Assembly: GCA_041071465.1 (NCBI GenBank)
Contig: CP163498.1
Coordinates: 5,040,001 to 5,104,000, forward strand
Source of the DNA: Pseudomonas putida
GTDB lineage: Bacteria > Pseudomonadota > Gammaproteobacteria > Pseudomonadales > Pseudomonadaceae
Direction: 5' to 3'
Length of the DNA: 64,000 nt
Shown here: one piece after another, positions 47,863-56,462 of the stretch
How the letters are laid out: each line of letters begins with the position of its first letter
How positions within the stretch are numbered: position 1 is the first letter of the stretch
The notes under the pieces: generated by a model
Told to the model about the DNA's origin: nothing
Seen by the model: the letters and a program-made list of their open reading frames with translations, nothing else
Database searches by the model: none
Program-made: the position numbers and the translations under genes

Positions 47863-48138
47863 GATGATCACGCGTATTACGACGGGCACCTTGATCGCAC
47901 CTTGCAGAAGATGAAGGACGCTGCGGCCGGCCACGTGCATGTTCTGGAAAACGAATCGCTGATTCTGGGGGATGTCAGAATCCTCGGCAGCACAGCATGG
48001 ACTGACTTCACATCAACAGGGAACTAGGTCGCGGCTAGCAGTGCCGCTAGGCAGTGCATGAACGACTTTAAGTACATTCGGTGTGATTCCAACTACAGGC
48101 GACTTCGAACGGACGACCTGATTACCCGCAACCATCGA
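47863..48138 (+). pseudogene. Internal fragment of a metallophosphoesterase gene with an in-frame stop
   Basis: One frame reads DHAYYDGHLDRTLQKMKDAA, then HVHVLENESLILGDVRILGS, TAWTDF, a TAG at 48025-48027, and then CMNDFKYIRCDSNYRRLRTDD. This is the middle of a calcineurin-like phosphoesterase of the type ending ...TLWTDF...MNDYRLIR. Both the N-terminal metal motif and the C-terminus are missing. It stops being recognisable at about 48138, where the oppositely oriented nuclease fragment starts. Confidence 0.72.
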
Positions 48139-48551
48139 ACCACCGCCATGCCTTTGTTCCTGGCGAAGTTCATCGCGCTGGATTGGAATGCACTCGCTGA
48201 GACGAACATTCCTTTGGCGTTGTGGCCTGTGACCTGACCAATCTTGGCGCTGAACTCCTCGACGTCGTTGATCGGAATGGAGCCTTCATAGTGCTTGCAC
48301 TCGATCAACATGATCATCGAGGGATTTTCGAGCCCGGGAAGCCTGGCCTCGATGGCGATATCGAACACAATGTAATCGTCTCGATCGCGGGAGAAGTACT
48401 TGTGCTTGCGATGGATCGTGCTGAACTGGGGCGAGAAGAAAAGCCTGCCGGCCTTGAGCTCACGGGTCAGGTATTCGAACACCTTCTGCTCAAAGAGCTC
48501 GCCTTTGGCATACGTGCTGAGTTTTGGGGGTTCGCTGACTGGGGATGTCAT
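48093..48551 (-). CDS. Mrr-like restriction endonuclease fragment (C-terminally truncated)
   Basis: The start at 48551 (MTSPVSEPPKLSTYAKG) has AGAGCGGA upstream. The 152-residue product has the nuclease core: IAIEARLPGLENPSMIMLIE, ECKHYEG and a final FARNKGMAVVRW. Members normally continue for a further helix-rich tail; here the frame instead runs into unrelated sequence after VVRW, at the junction with the phosphoesterase fragment. Function is therefore doubtful. Confidence 0.72.
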   Translation of the reverse strand: MTSPVSEPPKLSTYAKGELFEQKVFEYLTRELKAGRLFFSPQFSTIHRKHKYFSRDRDDYIVFDIAIEARLPGLENPSMIMLIECKHYEGSIPINDVEEFSAKIGQVTGHNAKGMFVSASAFQSSAMNFARNKGMAVVRWLRVIRSSVRSRL

Positions 48552-48687
48552 TCCGCTCTGAAGACCTACGCCACCGCTTAGGGCAGGCCACAATAGCTAA
48601 AAGCCATGACACCTCACGACGCGGGTGGTGTAAAGATTTGATTCGGGCGCCCATAGTTGCCGGCCTACAGCCGCGCTGTAGCAGCCC

Positions 48688-49140
48688 TCACTCCTTGCGC
48701 CAATAGCGGCTGACAGTGGAGCGCGGCATTCCTAGAAGCTCGATGACTTCGACTTGGCTCTTACCTTGAGCCTTGAGCGCCTGCACCTTACGCAGACTTT
48801 CCTCAGCACTGCGCGTACGAGGATGAGCTTTCTTGGTGGGCGCTTGGGGCAGGGGAGCATCAAGCATTTCCAGACGCTTGAGCTCTGCGAACACCTGGTC
48901 GAGGAGTTCTCTTGCCGTCTTCTGCTCATCTGCTGCATGTACCAAGGCCAGGAATGCAAGAGGATGCAGATTCAACGCATTTGCCAGCTCTCTGCTGGTT
49001 TCCAGCGTTGGGTTGGATTGGCGGCTTTCGAGCCGGCTGACCTGAGACTGGGTTACGCCGTTGGCTACGTCGTACTGCGTCAGCGCTTGCTGATCTCTAA
49101 GCATCTGAAGGACTGCCGCATAGGCTTCACGCAGGTTCAT
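48688..49140 (-). CDS. XRE-type transcriptional regulator with a second C-terminal HTH
   Basis: The start at 49140 (MNLREAYAAVLQMLRD) is the natural XRE start; the frame from 49209 adds a poor leader. The 150-residue protein has an HTH_3 domain at about residues 4-60 (LTQYDVANGVTQSQVSRLES). Its C-terminus (about 118-150: QALKAQGKSQVEVIELLGMP, then RSTVSRYWRKE) reads as a resolvase-type HTH. Two different DNA-binding modules in one small protein are unusual. It may control the nuclease or island genes. Confidence 0.82.
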   Translation of the reverse strand: MNLREAYAAVLQMLRDQQALTQYDVANGVTQSQVSRLESRQSNPTLETSRELANALNLHPLAFLALVHAADEQKTARELLDQVFAELKRLEMLDAPLPQAPTKKAHPRTRSAEESLRKVQALKAQGKSQVEVIELLGMPRSTVSRYWRKE

Positions 49141-49351
49141 TTTATCCGCCCTGATAAAAGCGGAGGGTATGCCGCGTTTGCGCACTCCCACACAAATGTA
49201 TATAGTCATCCTTGTGGGATCTGGTGGTTTGGCATCACTCCGACGCTAGATATGGGGCTGTGTGAGAGGAAAGAAAGCTGCCCCATTCAATATATCGCTA
49301 ATTCGTCACATCGAAGGTTGCCGAGGATCACTCGCATATCAGTGTGATGGG

Positions 49352-49684
49352 TTACTCAGCGGTATAGGACTCGTTCAGGTTGGGCGGGGAGATTTCCACG
49401 AATGACGGGTAATGCGTATGCGCAAGAAGACCAGATTTGGGTGCCGGCTGAAGCACGGGCACCAGGTCGGATCTGGCGATCAATGTATGTTCAGCCTTTT
49501 TCAGGTGCACTGAGATGTCCAGCAATTTTGGTTTATTGACAAGCCAGCAGTCACCCGCAGAGACATCCGCCGGGTTGGTGCCTGGCAATGTAGAACGGGC
49601 GATGGCCACAAATTTTGGTATCCCAATAACAGGCTTCCTCTGCAGTGTCGTGTTCGATGAGTCAATCAATTGCCTGGTCGGCAT
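49352..49684 (-). CDS. Possible hypothetical protein, overlaps a plus-strand gene
   Basis: 110 codons with protein-like sequence in its second half (WLVNKPKLLDISVHLKKAEH, LIARSDLVPVLQPAPKSG). The proposed start at 49684 has no ribosome binding site and overlaps the plus-strand frame from 49515 by 170 bp, so at most one is translated there. I keep it because the C-terminal part has a natural composition. Family unknown. Confidence 0.4.
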   Translation of the reverse strand: MPTRQLIDSSNTTLQRKPVIGIPKFVAIARSTLPGTNPADVSAGDCWLVNKPKLLDISVHLKKAEHTLIARSDLVPVLQPAPKSGLLAHTHYPSFVEISPPNLNESYTAE

Positions 49685-49865
49685 CGTGTATCGCGAGAGC
49701 CGCGGCCGATTTCAAGATGGTTCAACAATCCGTACCTCTACGCTCAGGCGGCGCATAGAGCATGGTGCGTACCATCTTTTTCAAACCAGAAACGGAAGCA
49801 CTTACGTTGTTTGCGACTGGGCGCTGGAAGGTGGAAGCCCTCAGTTCGAAGGTGCCCTTCACTAA
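49515..49865 (+). CDS. Hypothetical small protein, likely paralogue of the next gene
   Basis: 116 codons from the ATG at 49515, with AGGTG 7 bases upstream; a start inside the frame (GTG near 49653) is also possible. The best-preserved part is YRESRGRFQDGSTIRTSTL, then FQTRNGSTYVVCDW. The pattern tyrosine-arginine, GxxIR-S/T, FxTxN, YVV recurs in the following protein, which suggests an old duplication. No known function. Confidence 0.6.
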   Translation: MSSNFGLLTSQQSPAETSAGLVPGNVERAMATNFGIPITGFLCSVVFDESINCLVGIVYRESRGRFQDGSTIRTSTLRRRIEHGAYHLFQTRNGSTYVVCDWALEGGSPQFEGALH

Positions 49866-49897
49866 GCCCGGCATATCCCGCAACGAAGCGATGCAAG

Positions 49898-50329
49898 ATG
49901 AAGCGCGCTAAGAAGAATCAGGTAGGCACAGTGGAAGCAGCGTTGCTAGCAAACTTTTTATCCGAGCACGGCCTTCCCGTTGATGGGGACGATCAATCAG
50001 ATGACGTGATTGTGAAAACGGCATGGGCAAATAATCAGGGCCGACCATTCTATGTTGTTCGGGATTGGCTCCTACTCGACATCATGGTGCCTAGTGATGT
50101 TGAAGATGATCTCAAAGCTAACGGGCTACAGCCAACGGTAGTCTTTGCCCACACTGTGGTATACGACAGCAAGGCTGAAGGCTCCCGAGCAGGTGCAATT
50201 CGCTCAAGCTTCCAGCGTGTACTAGATGATTCCACTTTTGAAAGCATGAATACGAGTTACATCTTAGCCGGGCCAGGGACAAGAAAACATGTGAGCCTTC
50301 CTGCACTCCTAGCCTTGGAAAATGCCTGA
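49898..50329 (+). CDS. Hypothetical protein, possibly DUF6957-like
   Basis: 143 codons from the ATG at 49898; the upstream extension to 49670 is out of context. The sequence VVRDWLLLDIMVPSDVEDDL, TVVFAHTVVYDSKAEG and GPGTRKHVSLPALLALE resembles small Pseudomonas proteins of unknown function that I associate with DUF6957, from memory only. It follows its likely paralogue by 32 bp. Confidence 0.65.
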   Translation: MKRAKKNQVGTVEAALLANFLSEHGLPVDGDDQSDDVIVKTAWANNQGRPFYVVRDWLLLDIMVPSDVEDDLKANGLQPTVVFAHTVVYDSKAEGSRAGAIRSSFQRVLDDSTFESMNTSYILAGPGTRKHVSLPALLALENA

Positions 50330-50384
50330 ACGCAACCAATGCACCAGTCGCCCAATAGATAAATGATAATAAGGCGAAGGAACT

Positions 50385-50588
50385 ATGAAAACGGAAACGA
50401 ATTTTGAGGAGCTGATTCGACGTCAGGCCGAGCAGGTGTTTGGCAGCAAAGCCAAGGCCGATGCCTGGTTGGCTCGCCCTCACATCGCACTTGGGGGTTT
50501 AGCTGCACTGGAGTGCGCATGCAATGAGGCTGGATATCGGAGAGTGAAGGCTACGCTCGACCGGATTGATCAGGGATATGCCTGTTAA
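50385..50588 (+). CDS. Small Xre/MbcA/ParS (DUF2384)-type antitoxin domain protein, without toxin
   Basis: 67 residues after AAGGA. RQAEQVFGSKAKADAWLARP, followed by ALGGLAALE and VKATLDRIDQGYA, is the toxin-binding DUF2384 domain, which normally sits at the C-terminus of a longer Xre antitoxin. Here it stands alone. No RES-type toxin frame is adjacent, so it looks like an orphan or a stand-alone antitoxin able to neutralise a related toxin elsewhere. Confidence 0.75.
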   Translation: MKTETNFEELIRRQAEQVFGSKAKADAWLARPHIALGGLAALECACNEAGYRRVKATLDRIDQGYAC

Positions 50589-50703
50589 TGTGACCGATGC
50601 TGTAGGTCTAGTAGACGCAGTAGGTTCCAAGCTACAGGCACACCCAGCCGTGAAGTGATGCTTTGTACCATTGTAACTACTTAGGCGAGGCCATCCGAAT
50701 ATC

Positions 50704-51516
50704 ATGAAAGGCATGGACTCCTCTGGTTTGCAAAACGAGTTATCTGCCACTGTGAACCCCTCGACCGAAGCTTGCTTGGGCACCGCTTCCGGTGAAATCG
50801 ACGCCGAGGTCAAAAGCGCTGAGTGGGCCAGATTCTGTCTCCGGCATCGAGCGGTGGAAGACACCTCCGAAATTGCCTGTCCTCGCGTTGAGCTCCCCCA
50901 GATTGATGGGCCTATGGAGGTTCGGATTGCGGTCAGTTTTTCTGGCGGTAAGCAAATGAACTGCGCGCTGTTTATCGTACCGTTAGGTGATATCGACCCG
51001 CCCCCCGTTAGCTCCTGCCACATGGGTGCAAATCTGACCTTGAGGGGAGGTCGTTGTTTGCTAGTCCCAGTCTCTGACGATGTTAAGTGGGTACATGAAA
51101 CATGGCCTAGGTCGATGGAGGAACTGAATGCTTTTGTTGCTAATGTGACTGACTCGCCACGATTTTTGGAGGCGTGGGTCATGGAAAGGAGCTGCGAATC
51201 TAACAAATTGTTGATGGTGGTGGTCATCCACGGCAATGTTTTCCATGGCTATTTGCTGGGGGCTCCAAAGCCTGGGGATTTTAATGAGACCCGTGTGATC
51301 CCTATCTTCTTCGAGCAGGTTGGCGAACTCACATGTGATTCACCCGTCCTGATTGAGCTAGACCTCAGTGTCAAGAATCTCGATGCGTTACTCAGCCATA
51401 CGCGCCAGTTACTGTCGGGGCCGGATCGTGCTCAGGCCGATAGCCATTTGCGTGATGCGCTCGGTGAACTGGCTAATGCCTTGGAGAGGGGCGCCAGTCG
51501 ATCTCGTTCGACTTGA
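50704..51516 (+). CDS. Hypothetical protein
   Basis: 270 residues, family not recognised. The sequence is soluble, with mixed alpha/beta character (MEVRIAVSFSGGKQMNCALF; SNKLLMVVVIHGNVFHGYLL) and a helical, charged C-terminus (LRDALGELANALERG). No signal peptide or metal motif. It is preceded by a 115-bp gap after the antitoxin-like gene and is probably expressed on its own. Confidence 0.65.
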   Translation: MKGMDSSGLQNELSATVNPSTEACLGTASGEIDAEVKSAEWARFCLRHRAVEDTSEIACPRVELPQIDGPMEVRIAVSFSGGKQMNCALFIVPLGDIDPPPVSSCHMGANLTLRGGRCLLVPVSDDVKWVHETWPRSMEELNAFVANVTDSPRFLEAWVMERSCESNKLLMVVVIHGNVFHGYLLGAPKPGDFNETRVIPIFFEQVGELTCDSPVLIELDLSVKNLDALLSHTRQLLSGPDRAQADSHLRDALGELANALERGASRSRST

Positions 51517-51707
51517 GTTAGGTGCAATGCCTTAATGTTATTGAACACTTAGATTGGGGTTTTTAGTGGTAGATTCGGGCGTGATTGAGTTGGCTGTCGC
51601 CGGCAGGATTTTTCAGATGTGAAGAGGGATGTTGGTCGTCAATAAAGTAGTGCAGGCACAAGCTCCAGAGTATTCTGAACTAAAAGAACAAAAAAAAGAG
51701 GTGTCCA

Positions 51708-52121
51708 GTGTCCGAGATTAAGATGTTGCTCGAAATTGTCGGTGGTAGCTTGAATGTTCGACATAGCATAGAGAAGCGCGATAGTGAGGAGCTCTCGAAA
51801 TTTCAGGCTATACGGCTTCTTTACCGAATGCTTGATTACATCGGTCATCTAAACCTAGGGCTCGAATATTCAGCGCTTGCCGTTGCTCGAGAAGTTTTCG
51901 GCGGGGAAGGGTGGGCGGACGAAGTCATTGAGCTGTTGTTAGCCGCTGAGACCTGGGAGAGCCGGACGAGCGCGGCATGGCATGCTGTGGACGATGAGGC
52001 CAGGAAGACCGCGCTTTCGTTGGATTTTCGTCAGCCCGAGTGGCGCGCTAGGGTAAAATTCGAATCTGTCTTATCGGCTTTCAAAAACACCCAGACAGTC
52101 CCGGTTGGCTCCTTGCACTAA
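51708..52121 (+). CDS. Hypothetical protein
   Basis: 137 codons starting at GTG 51708 after AGAGGTG. Largely alpha-helical (IRLLYRMLDYIGHLNLGLEY; WADEVIELLLAAETWES). No recognised domain. The composition is typical of small island proteins of unknown role. Confidence 0.6.
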   Translation: MSEIKMLLEIVGGSLNVRHSIEKRDSEELSKFQAIRLLYRMLDYIGHLNLGLEYSALAVAREVFGGEGWADEVIELLLAAETWESRTSAAWHAVDDEARKTALSLDFRQPEWRARVKFESVLSAFKNTQTVPVGSLH

Positions 52122-52303
52122 ATAGTACGTTGACTGCAAAGCAAAAATGTCGAAGGTTCATGGGTCTGACCCCATGACTCTGACGCATCTCGAGCAAGGC
52201 TTAGAAGTGAGCTTAGCGGGTTGGAAAGCATGATTTTGGCGTATATTTCTGACCTATAGCCCAAAACAGTCATCATGGCTTCCTCGGCGACCGAGCGCGT
52301 GAA

Positions 52304-52657
52304 ATGGATAGCACCATCACCACTGAGATCTGGAGGCGCGCCTCGGCTTGCTGCGGTGGTGAATTCGTTCATGTTCTGAGCGGGCTGCTCGACGAATATG
52401 AACGCAAGCCCGGGAAAGACGAGCCTGCTCGAATCACTGCCGAATGGGTAGGCGAGGATGGTTACTCGTCCCTAGTCGTAGCCCTAAATGCAAAGTCTCG
52501 TCGGGATGTCAGGTACTACGACCATGGCTGGCATATCGAGCTGCGATCGCGTCTCTGGGTGCACATCTGCAGGGGCATACAGCATCGACTGGTGTTGAGT
52601 GGGTCGGCACCGGAACCCATCACTGAGGATCTCCTGGCTTTCGAAATCGGCGTTTGA
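52304..52657 (+). CDS. Hypothetical protein
   Basis: 117 residues (MDSTITTEIWRRASACCGG). The middle reads as beta-strand rich (DGYSSLVVALNAKSRRDVRY; DHGWHIELRSRLW). No clear ribosome binding site is seen; start uncertain. Family unknown. Confidence 0.5.
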   Translation: MDSTITTEIWRRASACCGGEFVHVLSGLLDEYERKPGKDEPARITAEWVGEDGYSSLVVALNAKSRRDVRYYDHGWHIELRSRLWVHICRGIQHRLVLSGSAPEPITEDLLAFEIGV

Positions 52658-53400
52658 TGCGATCCATTGGGCGCTATGCGGCGTTCATGGCGCCTCTAAG
52701 CGAATCATCGCCAGGCTCATAGCCTGTTGTCTGACACTGACCGGGGATTTCAGCCCACTATGAATGGATTGATCCCTTGAGCGCTGCGCGCCTTGGGTTT
52801 GAACCCAAACGAAAAGCAGCGGCCTGACGGCCAATGAGACGATTCCCCCAGGGCCCAACGGGCCAACCCACATCTGCTATGACATTTGTGAAACGAGCCG
52901 AGTCTGTAAGAAGCAGAGCTGGACGAAAAGCATGCGGCCAAGATCGTGGGAAAACCGAAGAAGAGGAGCGGGCGTAGATCCCGCTTTTCTTTGGGTCTCA
53001 AATATAGAACTCCGTTTTCAAAAAAAATTGACAGAGGCGACTTTCAAATCTTTCTTGGAAACGTGATGTAATTCACATTTTTCGTGGTTTTATGTTAGGG
53101 CTAGGTCATTCCCTCGCTGGCCGCCTGCCTCCCGCTCAGCGGCAAGCTGCGTCTGAGTGAAGCATCCGATGTTGCCGTCACGGTACTTCAACTTCGACCA
53201 ACCAATGCTCCTAGCGATGATCTTTCCTGGTTTCTCCAGGTTGCAGGGGTACTACTGGCCGCGGCGTCTGAGCAGAGCCGCTGCGTTGGAAGTCTACAGA
53301 GGTCACCGGGCTTGATTGGCGGGGAAGAGAGGGCCCCTCCTGACGAGTTTTGCCTCAATCGATAAGGCCCATTTGTTGCTAAGTGGGGGCAGTACTCACA
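52658..53400. other. Non-coding or degraded island segment
   Basis: No supported gene in 743 bp. It contains several short inverted repeats (for example TTGGGTT/AACCCAA near 52793), a terminator-like hairpin at 52967-52985, an AT-rich stretch at 53020-53100 with a TTGACA, and on the minus strand an about 50-codon frame (KIIARSIGWSKLKYRDGNIG) that may be a gene remnant. Confidence 0.5.
52967..52990 (+). terminator. Rho-independent terminator-like hairpin
   Basis: AGCGGG (52967-52972) and CCCGCT (52980-52985) form a stem around a 7-base loop, followed by a T-rich TTTCT run. It lies about 310 bp past the preceding plus-strand gene. Confidence 0.55.
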
Positions 53401-53730
53401 TCAAATGCTCAACTCGATCAGTTCGCCAAGGCCCTGCACCATCAGCGCGACGTGAATGTTGGTGTCCCTATAAGCTCCGAGGGAGTCCATCACGTCTTTG
53501 AACTGATTCCAGGCTATGTCTTGAGCTTCTTGGCGCTTCTTAGAGAGGATGCTTTGGCTCAAATGCATAATGCCGGAGAACGCCGTCTCCACTGACTGCA
53601 GTTTCGTCCAGTCCTCAAGCTCAACGCGGTTGAGCTTTTGCCGCAGACGCGCGGCTTGGTTCTGATGCTCGCGATCTTGCTCAATCGCGGGAGAAACGCT
53701 GTATGTCAGGAGGAAAGCATGGATTGCCAT
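53401..53730 (-). CDS. Small hypothetical protein
   Basis: 109 residues from 53730 (MAIHAFLLTYSVSPAIEQDR), preferred because AAGGGA lies upstream; a start at 53745 adds five residues. The N-terminus is moderately hydrophobic, the rest is charged and helical (AARLRQKLNRVELEDW; AYRDTNIHVALMVQGLGELIEL). I do not recognise a family. It lies at the right margin of the island, divergent from the dehydrogenase gene. Confidence 0.68.
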   Translation of the reverse strand: MAIHAFLLTYSVSPAIEQDREHQNQAARLRQKLNRVELEDWTKLQSVETAFSGIMHLSQSILSKKRQEAQDIAWNQFKDVMDSLGAYRDTNIHVALMVQGLGELIELSI

Positions 53731-53902
53731 TAGAAGTCCCTTCATGGTTGTTGGATTAGCACCGCCTACAGGCTGCCTCTAATGGCAAGGTGGAACTACC
53801 AATATTAAGTAGGATGAGCCAAGGCGTTTATCGTGTTTTCGAGTGAAGGACTGGTAGCGAGCCGGCGGGCATCATGTCTATTCGGAAAATCAGGAGCTAG
53901 AC

Positions 53903-54829
53903 ATGTGTATTCTTTACATGGCAGAGCCCAGCAGTGCAGCTGAATGGCGTCAGGCTTTTCTGGATCGTGCTCCCGAACTTGAGTTTCGCGAGTGGCCTGA
54001 GGTCGGTGATGCGCATGAGGTTCAGTATCTCATCGCCTGGAAGCCAATGCCGCGGCTGATGGAGCAGTTTCCCAATCTGAAGGTGCTGTACTCGGCAGGT
54101 GCGGGCGTAGATCAGTTCGATCTGTCTAATCTTCCCGATCATGTTTCCTTGGTGAGGCTAGTCGATGACACTATGGCTGACATCATGGCCGAGTATGTGA
54201 TCTTCGCCGTACTTGCCTTGCATCGTGACATGCTTGATTACTATTTCAGCCAAAGCGAGCGCTCTTGGGCGCCACTTCCTATCATTCCGGCCTGCGAGCG
54301 CCGTGTGGGCATCATGGGGCTTGGGAATCTGGGGCAAGTAGCTCTTGAGCGCTTAAAGCCTCTGGGCTTTCAGATGAGCGCATGGAGCCGCTCCCCTAAA
54401 GAAGTGCCAGGCGGTCACTGTTTTGTCGGCGTTGATCAGTTGCATGACTTTCTTGCCCAATGCGACATCCTGATCAACCTGTTACCGCTTACTCCTGAAA
54501 CGACTGGAATCTTGAACGTCAGTACTCTCAGTGCGCTACCCATGGGGGCAGGGATAGTGAATGTTGGTCGCGGGGCCCATGTCGTTGAGAAGGATCTGTT
54601 GACGGCACTAGAGATTGGCAAGGTAGGGGGAGCGGTGTTGGATGTACTCGATCAAGAGCCACCTCAATCTGACCATCCTTTCTGGCAACACCCTCGTGTG
54701 CTGCTAACACCTCATATTGCTAGCAATGTGCAAGTCAAAGGCGCAGTTGATGTGGTTGCGCGAAATCTCTACCGAGAGCGAAGAGGGCTGCCGTTGTTGA
54801 ATGCCGTGGATCGCAGCAAGGGCTACTGA
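53903..54829 (+). CDS. D-2-hydroxyacid dehydrogenase (GhrA-like glyoxylate/hydroxypyruvate reductase)
   Basis: 308 residues. The NAD(P) motif GIMGLGNLGQVALERL, the conserved INLLPLTPETTGIL, catalytic Arg in VNVGRGAHVVE, and His in LLTPHIASNV are all visible. The short N-terminal domain matches GhrA. It reduces glyoxylate, hydroxypyruvate or a similar keto acid. It appears to mark the return to backbone-type sequence after the island. Confidence 0.92.
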   Translation: MCILYMAEPSSAAEWRQAFLDRAPELEFREWPEVGDAHEVQYLIAWKPMPRLMEQFPNLKVLYSAGAGVDQFDLSNLPDHVSLVRLVDDTMADIMAEYVIFAVLALHRDMLDYYFSQSERSWAPLPIIPACERRVGIMGLGNLGQVALERLKPLGFQMSAWSRSPKEVPGGHCFVGVDQLHDFLAQCDILINLLPLTPETTGILNVSTLSALPMGAGIVNVGRGAHVVEKDLLTALEIGKVGGAVLDVLDQEPPQSDHPFWQHPRVLLTPHIASNVQVKGAVDVVARNLYRERRGLPLLNAVDRSKGY

Positions 54830-54848
54830 AGGCGGTCTCGAGGAGAGA

Positions 54849-54866
54849 GAGGCTCTGATGAGCCTC
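54849..54866. terminator. Bidirectional terminator-like hairpin
   Basis: GAGGCTC (54849-54855) and GAGCCTC (54860-54866) flank a 4-base loop in the 47-bp gap between the convergent dehydrogenase and livF genes. Confidence 0.65.
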
Positions 54867-54876
54867 CCTCGTCATT

Positions 54877-55593
54877 TTAGTGGCCGCCCAAGTACGCTTC
54901 CCGTACCTCCTTGTTTCCCAGCAGTTCCTCACCTGTCCCGGTCATCCTGATTTCACCTGTCACCATCACATAGGCTCGATCGCTAAGGCGAAGGGCATGG
55001 TTGGCATTCTGCTCGACCAGGAAGATGGTCATGCCGGACTTTGCGAGCTCCCTGAGTGTGGAGAAGATCTGCTTCACCACGATCGGCGCCAAGCCCAATG
55101 AAGGCTCATCCAGCAGCAGAAGCTTGGGGCGGCTCATCAGAGCCCGCGCGATGGCCAGCATTTGCTGTTCGCCGCCCGACATCGTCATTGCTCGTTGATT
55201 ACGCCGTTCACGCAGGCGAGGGAAGAGATCAAACATCCTCTCACGATCTGCTTCGGCGTGATTCATGCCGATCGGAATGGTGCCCATTAACAGGTTTTCT
55301 TCAACCGTCATGTCAGGGAAGACGCGGCGGCCCTCGGGTGACTGAGCGATACCATTGGACGCAACGAAATGCGTGCTTTTGCGCGTGATGTCCTGGCCTT
55401 GATAAATAATCTGCCCGCTGCTTGCTCGAGGCTGGCCAAAGATCGACATCAAGAGCGTAGATTTGCCTGCGCCATTGGCGCCAATCAGGCTTACCGTTTC
55501 TCCCGTGTTGATGTGCATATTGACCTTGCGAAGTGCCTTGATCGGCCCGTAATGCACGTCTACGTCTTTGAACGCCAGAATCTGGGTGCTCAT
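54877..55593 (-). CDS. livF: Branched-chain/amide ABC transporter ATP-binding protein LivF
   Basis: 238 residues. Walker A GANGAGKST, signature MSGGEQQMLAIARAL and Walker B LLLDEPSLGLAP are typical of LivF. It overlaps livG by 4 bp. With LivG it powers the hydrophobic amino-acid or amide importer encoded by this operon. Confidence 0.95.
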   Translation of the reverse strand: MSTQILAFKDVDVHYGPIKALRKVNMHINTGETVSLIGANGAGKSTLLMSIFGQPRASSGQIIYQGQDITRKSTHFVASNGIAQSPEGRRVFPDMTVEENLLMGTIPIGMNHAEADRERMFDLFPRLRERRNQRAMTMSGGEQQMLAIARALMSRPKLLLLDEPSLGLAPIVVKQIFSTLRELAKSGMTIFLVEQNANHALRLSDRAYVMVTGEIRMTGTGEELLGNKEVREAYLGGH

Positions 55594-56462
55594 GCCACTT
55601 CCTCCTCTTCCGCGCCGAGGTAGGCTGCGATTACCTTCTGGTCATCCTTGATGTCACTCGGAGTGCCTTGGGCGATGACAAGCCCATGATCCAGCACGAT
55701 GATGTGATCGGAGATGCTCATGACCATGCCCATGTCGTGCTCAATCAACAGTACGGTGAGCTGATGGTCATCGCGCAGTCGGCGAATGATGCCGCTCAAG
55801 GCGATGGTTTCAGCAGGGTTCAAGCCCGCTGCAGGCTCGTCGAGGCAGATCAGTTCCGGGCCGGTGCACATCGCACGAGCGATCTCCAGGCGTCGCTGCT
55901 GGCCATAGGAAAGTTCGCCTGCCAGCCTGTTGCAGTGCTCGACTAGGTCGACCACTTCCAGCCAGTAGAAAGCTGTATCGAGCAGCTTGCTCTCGGCTTT
56001 TCGATAGCCCGGGGTATTCAGGATTCCGGTCAGCAGGTTGCGCTGAGCCAGCATGTGCTGGGCGACCAACAGGTTTTCCAGGACGGTCATTTCCTTGAAA
56101 AGCCGGATGTTCTGGAAGGTGCGCGCGAGCCCTGCACGGTTAACCAGATGCGTTCCGCCGAACATCTTGTACCAGACACGCGAGCCAAACTGGCCTGGGT
56201 TGATGAAGTCTTGAGCTTTGAACGGCTCACCCAATACTTTGATGACGTCGGTCTGCTTGCCTTGAGCGTTGAGCAGGATTTTGCCGCCGGTGGCTGAGTA
56301 GAAGCCCGTCAGGCAGTTGAAGACAGTGGTCTTGCCGGCGCCGTTGGGGCCAATGAGCGCAGAAATCGAATGCCGCTTGATCGAGAAGTTGACATCGTTG
56401 AGTGCCTTGATGCCGCCGAAGTGCATCATGAGACTGTCCACGGTGAGGATGTTGTCTTTCAT
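55590..56462 (-). CDS. livG: Branched-chain/amide ABC transporter ATP-binding protein LivG
   Basis: The start at 56462 ([17 protein letters not shown]) overlaps the livM stop by 4 bp; the longer frame from 56528 lies inside livM. The 290-residue protein has Walker [10 protein letters not shown], the LivG-specific insertion ([20 protein letters not shown]), signature [15 protein letters not shown] and Walker [14 protein letters not shown]. Confidence 0.94.
   Translation of the reverse strand: MKDNILTVDSLMMHFGGIKALNDVNFSIKRHSISALIGPNGAGKTTVFNCLTGFYSATGGKILLNAQGKQTDVIKVLGEPFKAQDFINPGQFGSRVWYKMFGGTHLVNRAGLARTFQNIRLFKEMTVLENLLVAQHMLAQRNLLTGILNTPGYRKAESKLLDTAFYWLEVVDLVEHCNRLAGELSYGQQRRLEIARAMCTGPELICLDEPAAGLNPAETIALSGIIRRLRDDHQLTVLLIEHDMGMVMSISDHIIVLDHGLVIAQGTPSDIKDDQKVIAAYLGAEEEEVA

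Noticed and set aside
52750..53001. 83-codon minus-strand frame
   Set aside because: Overlaps several inverted repeats and the terminator-like hairpin; looks like a frame through repetitive non-coding DNA.
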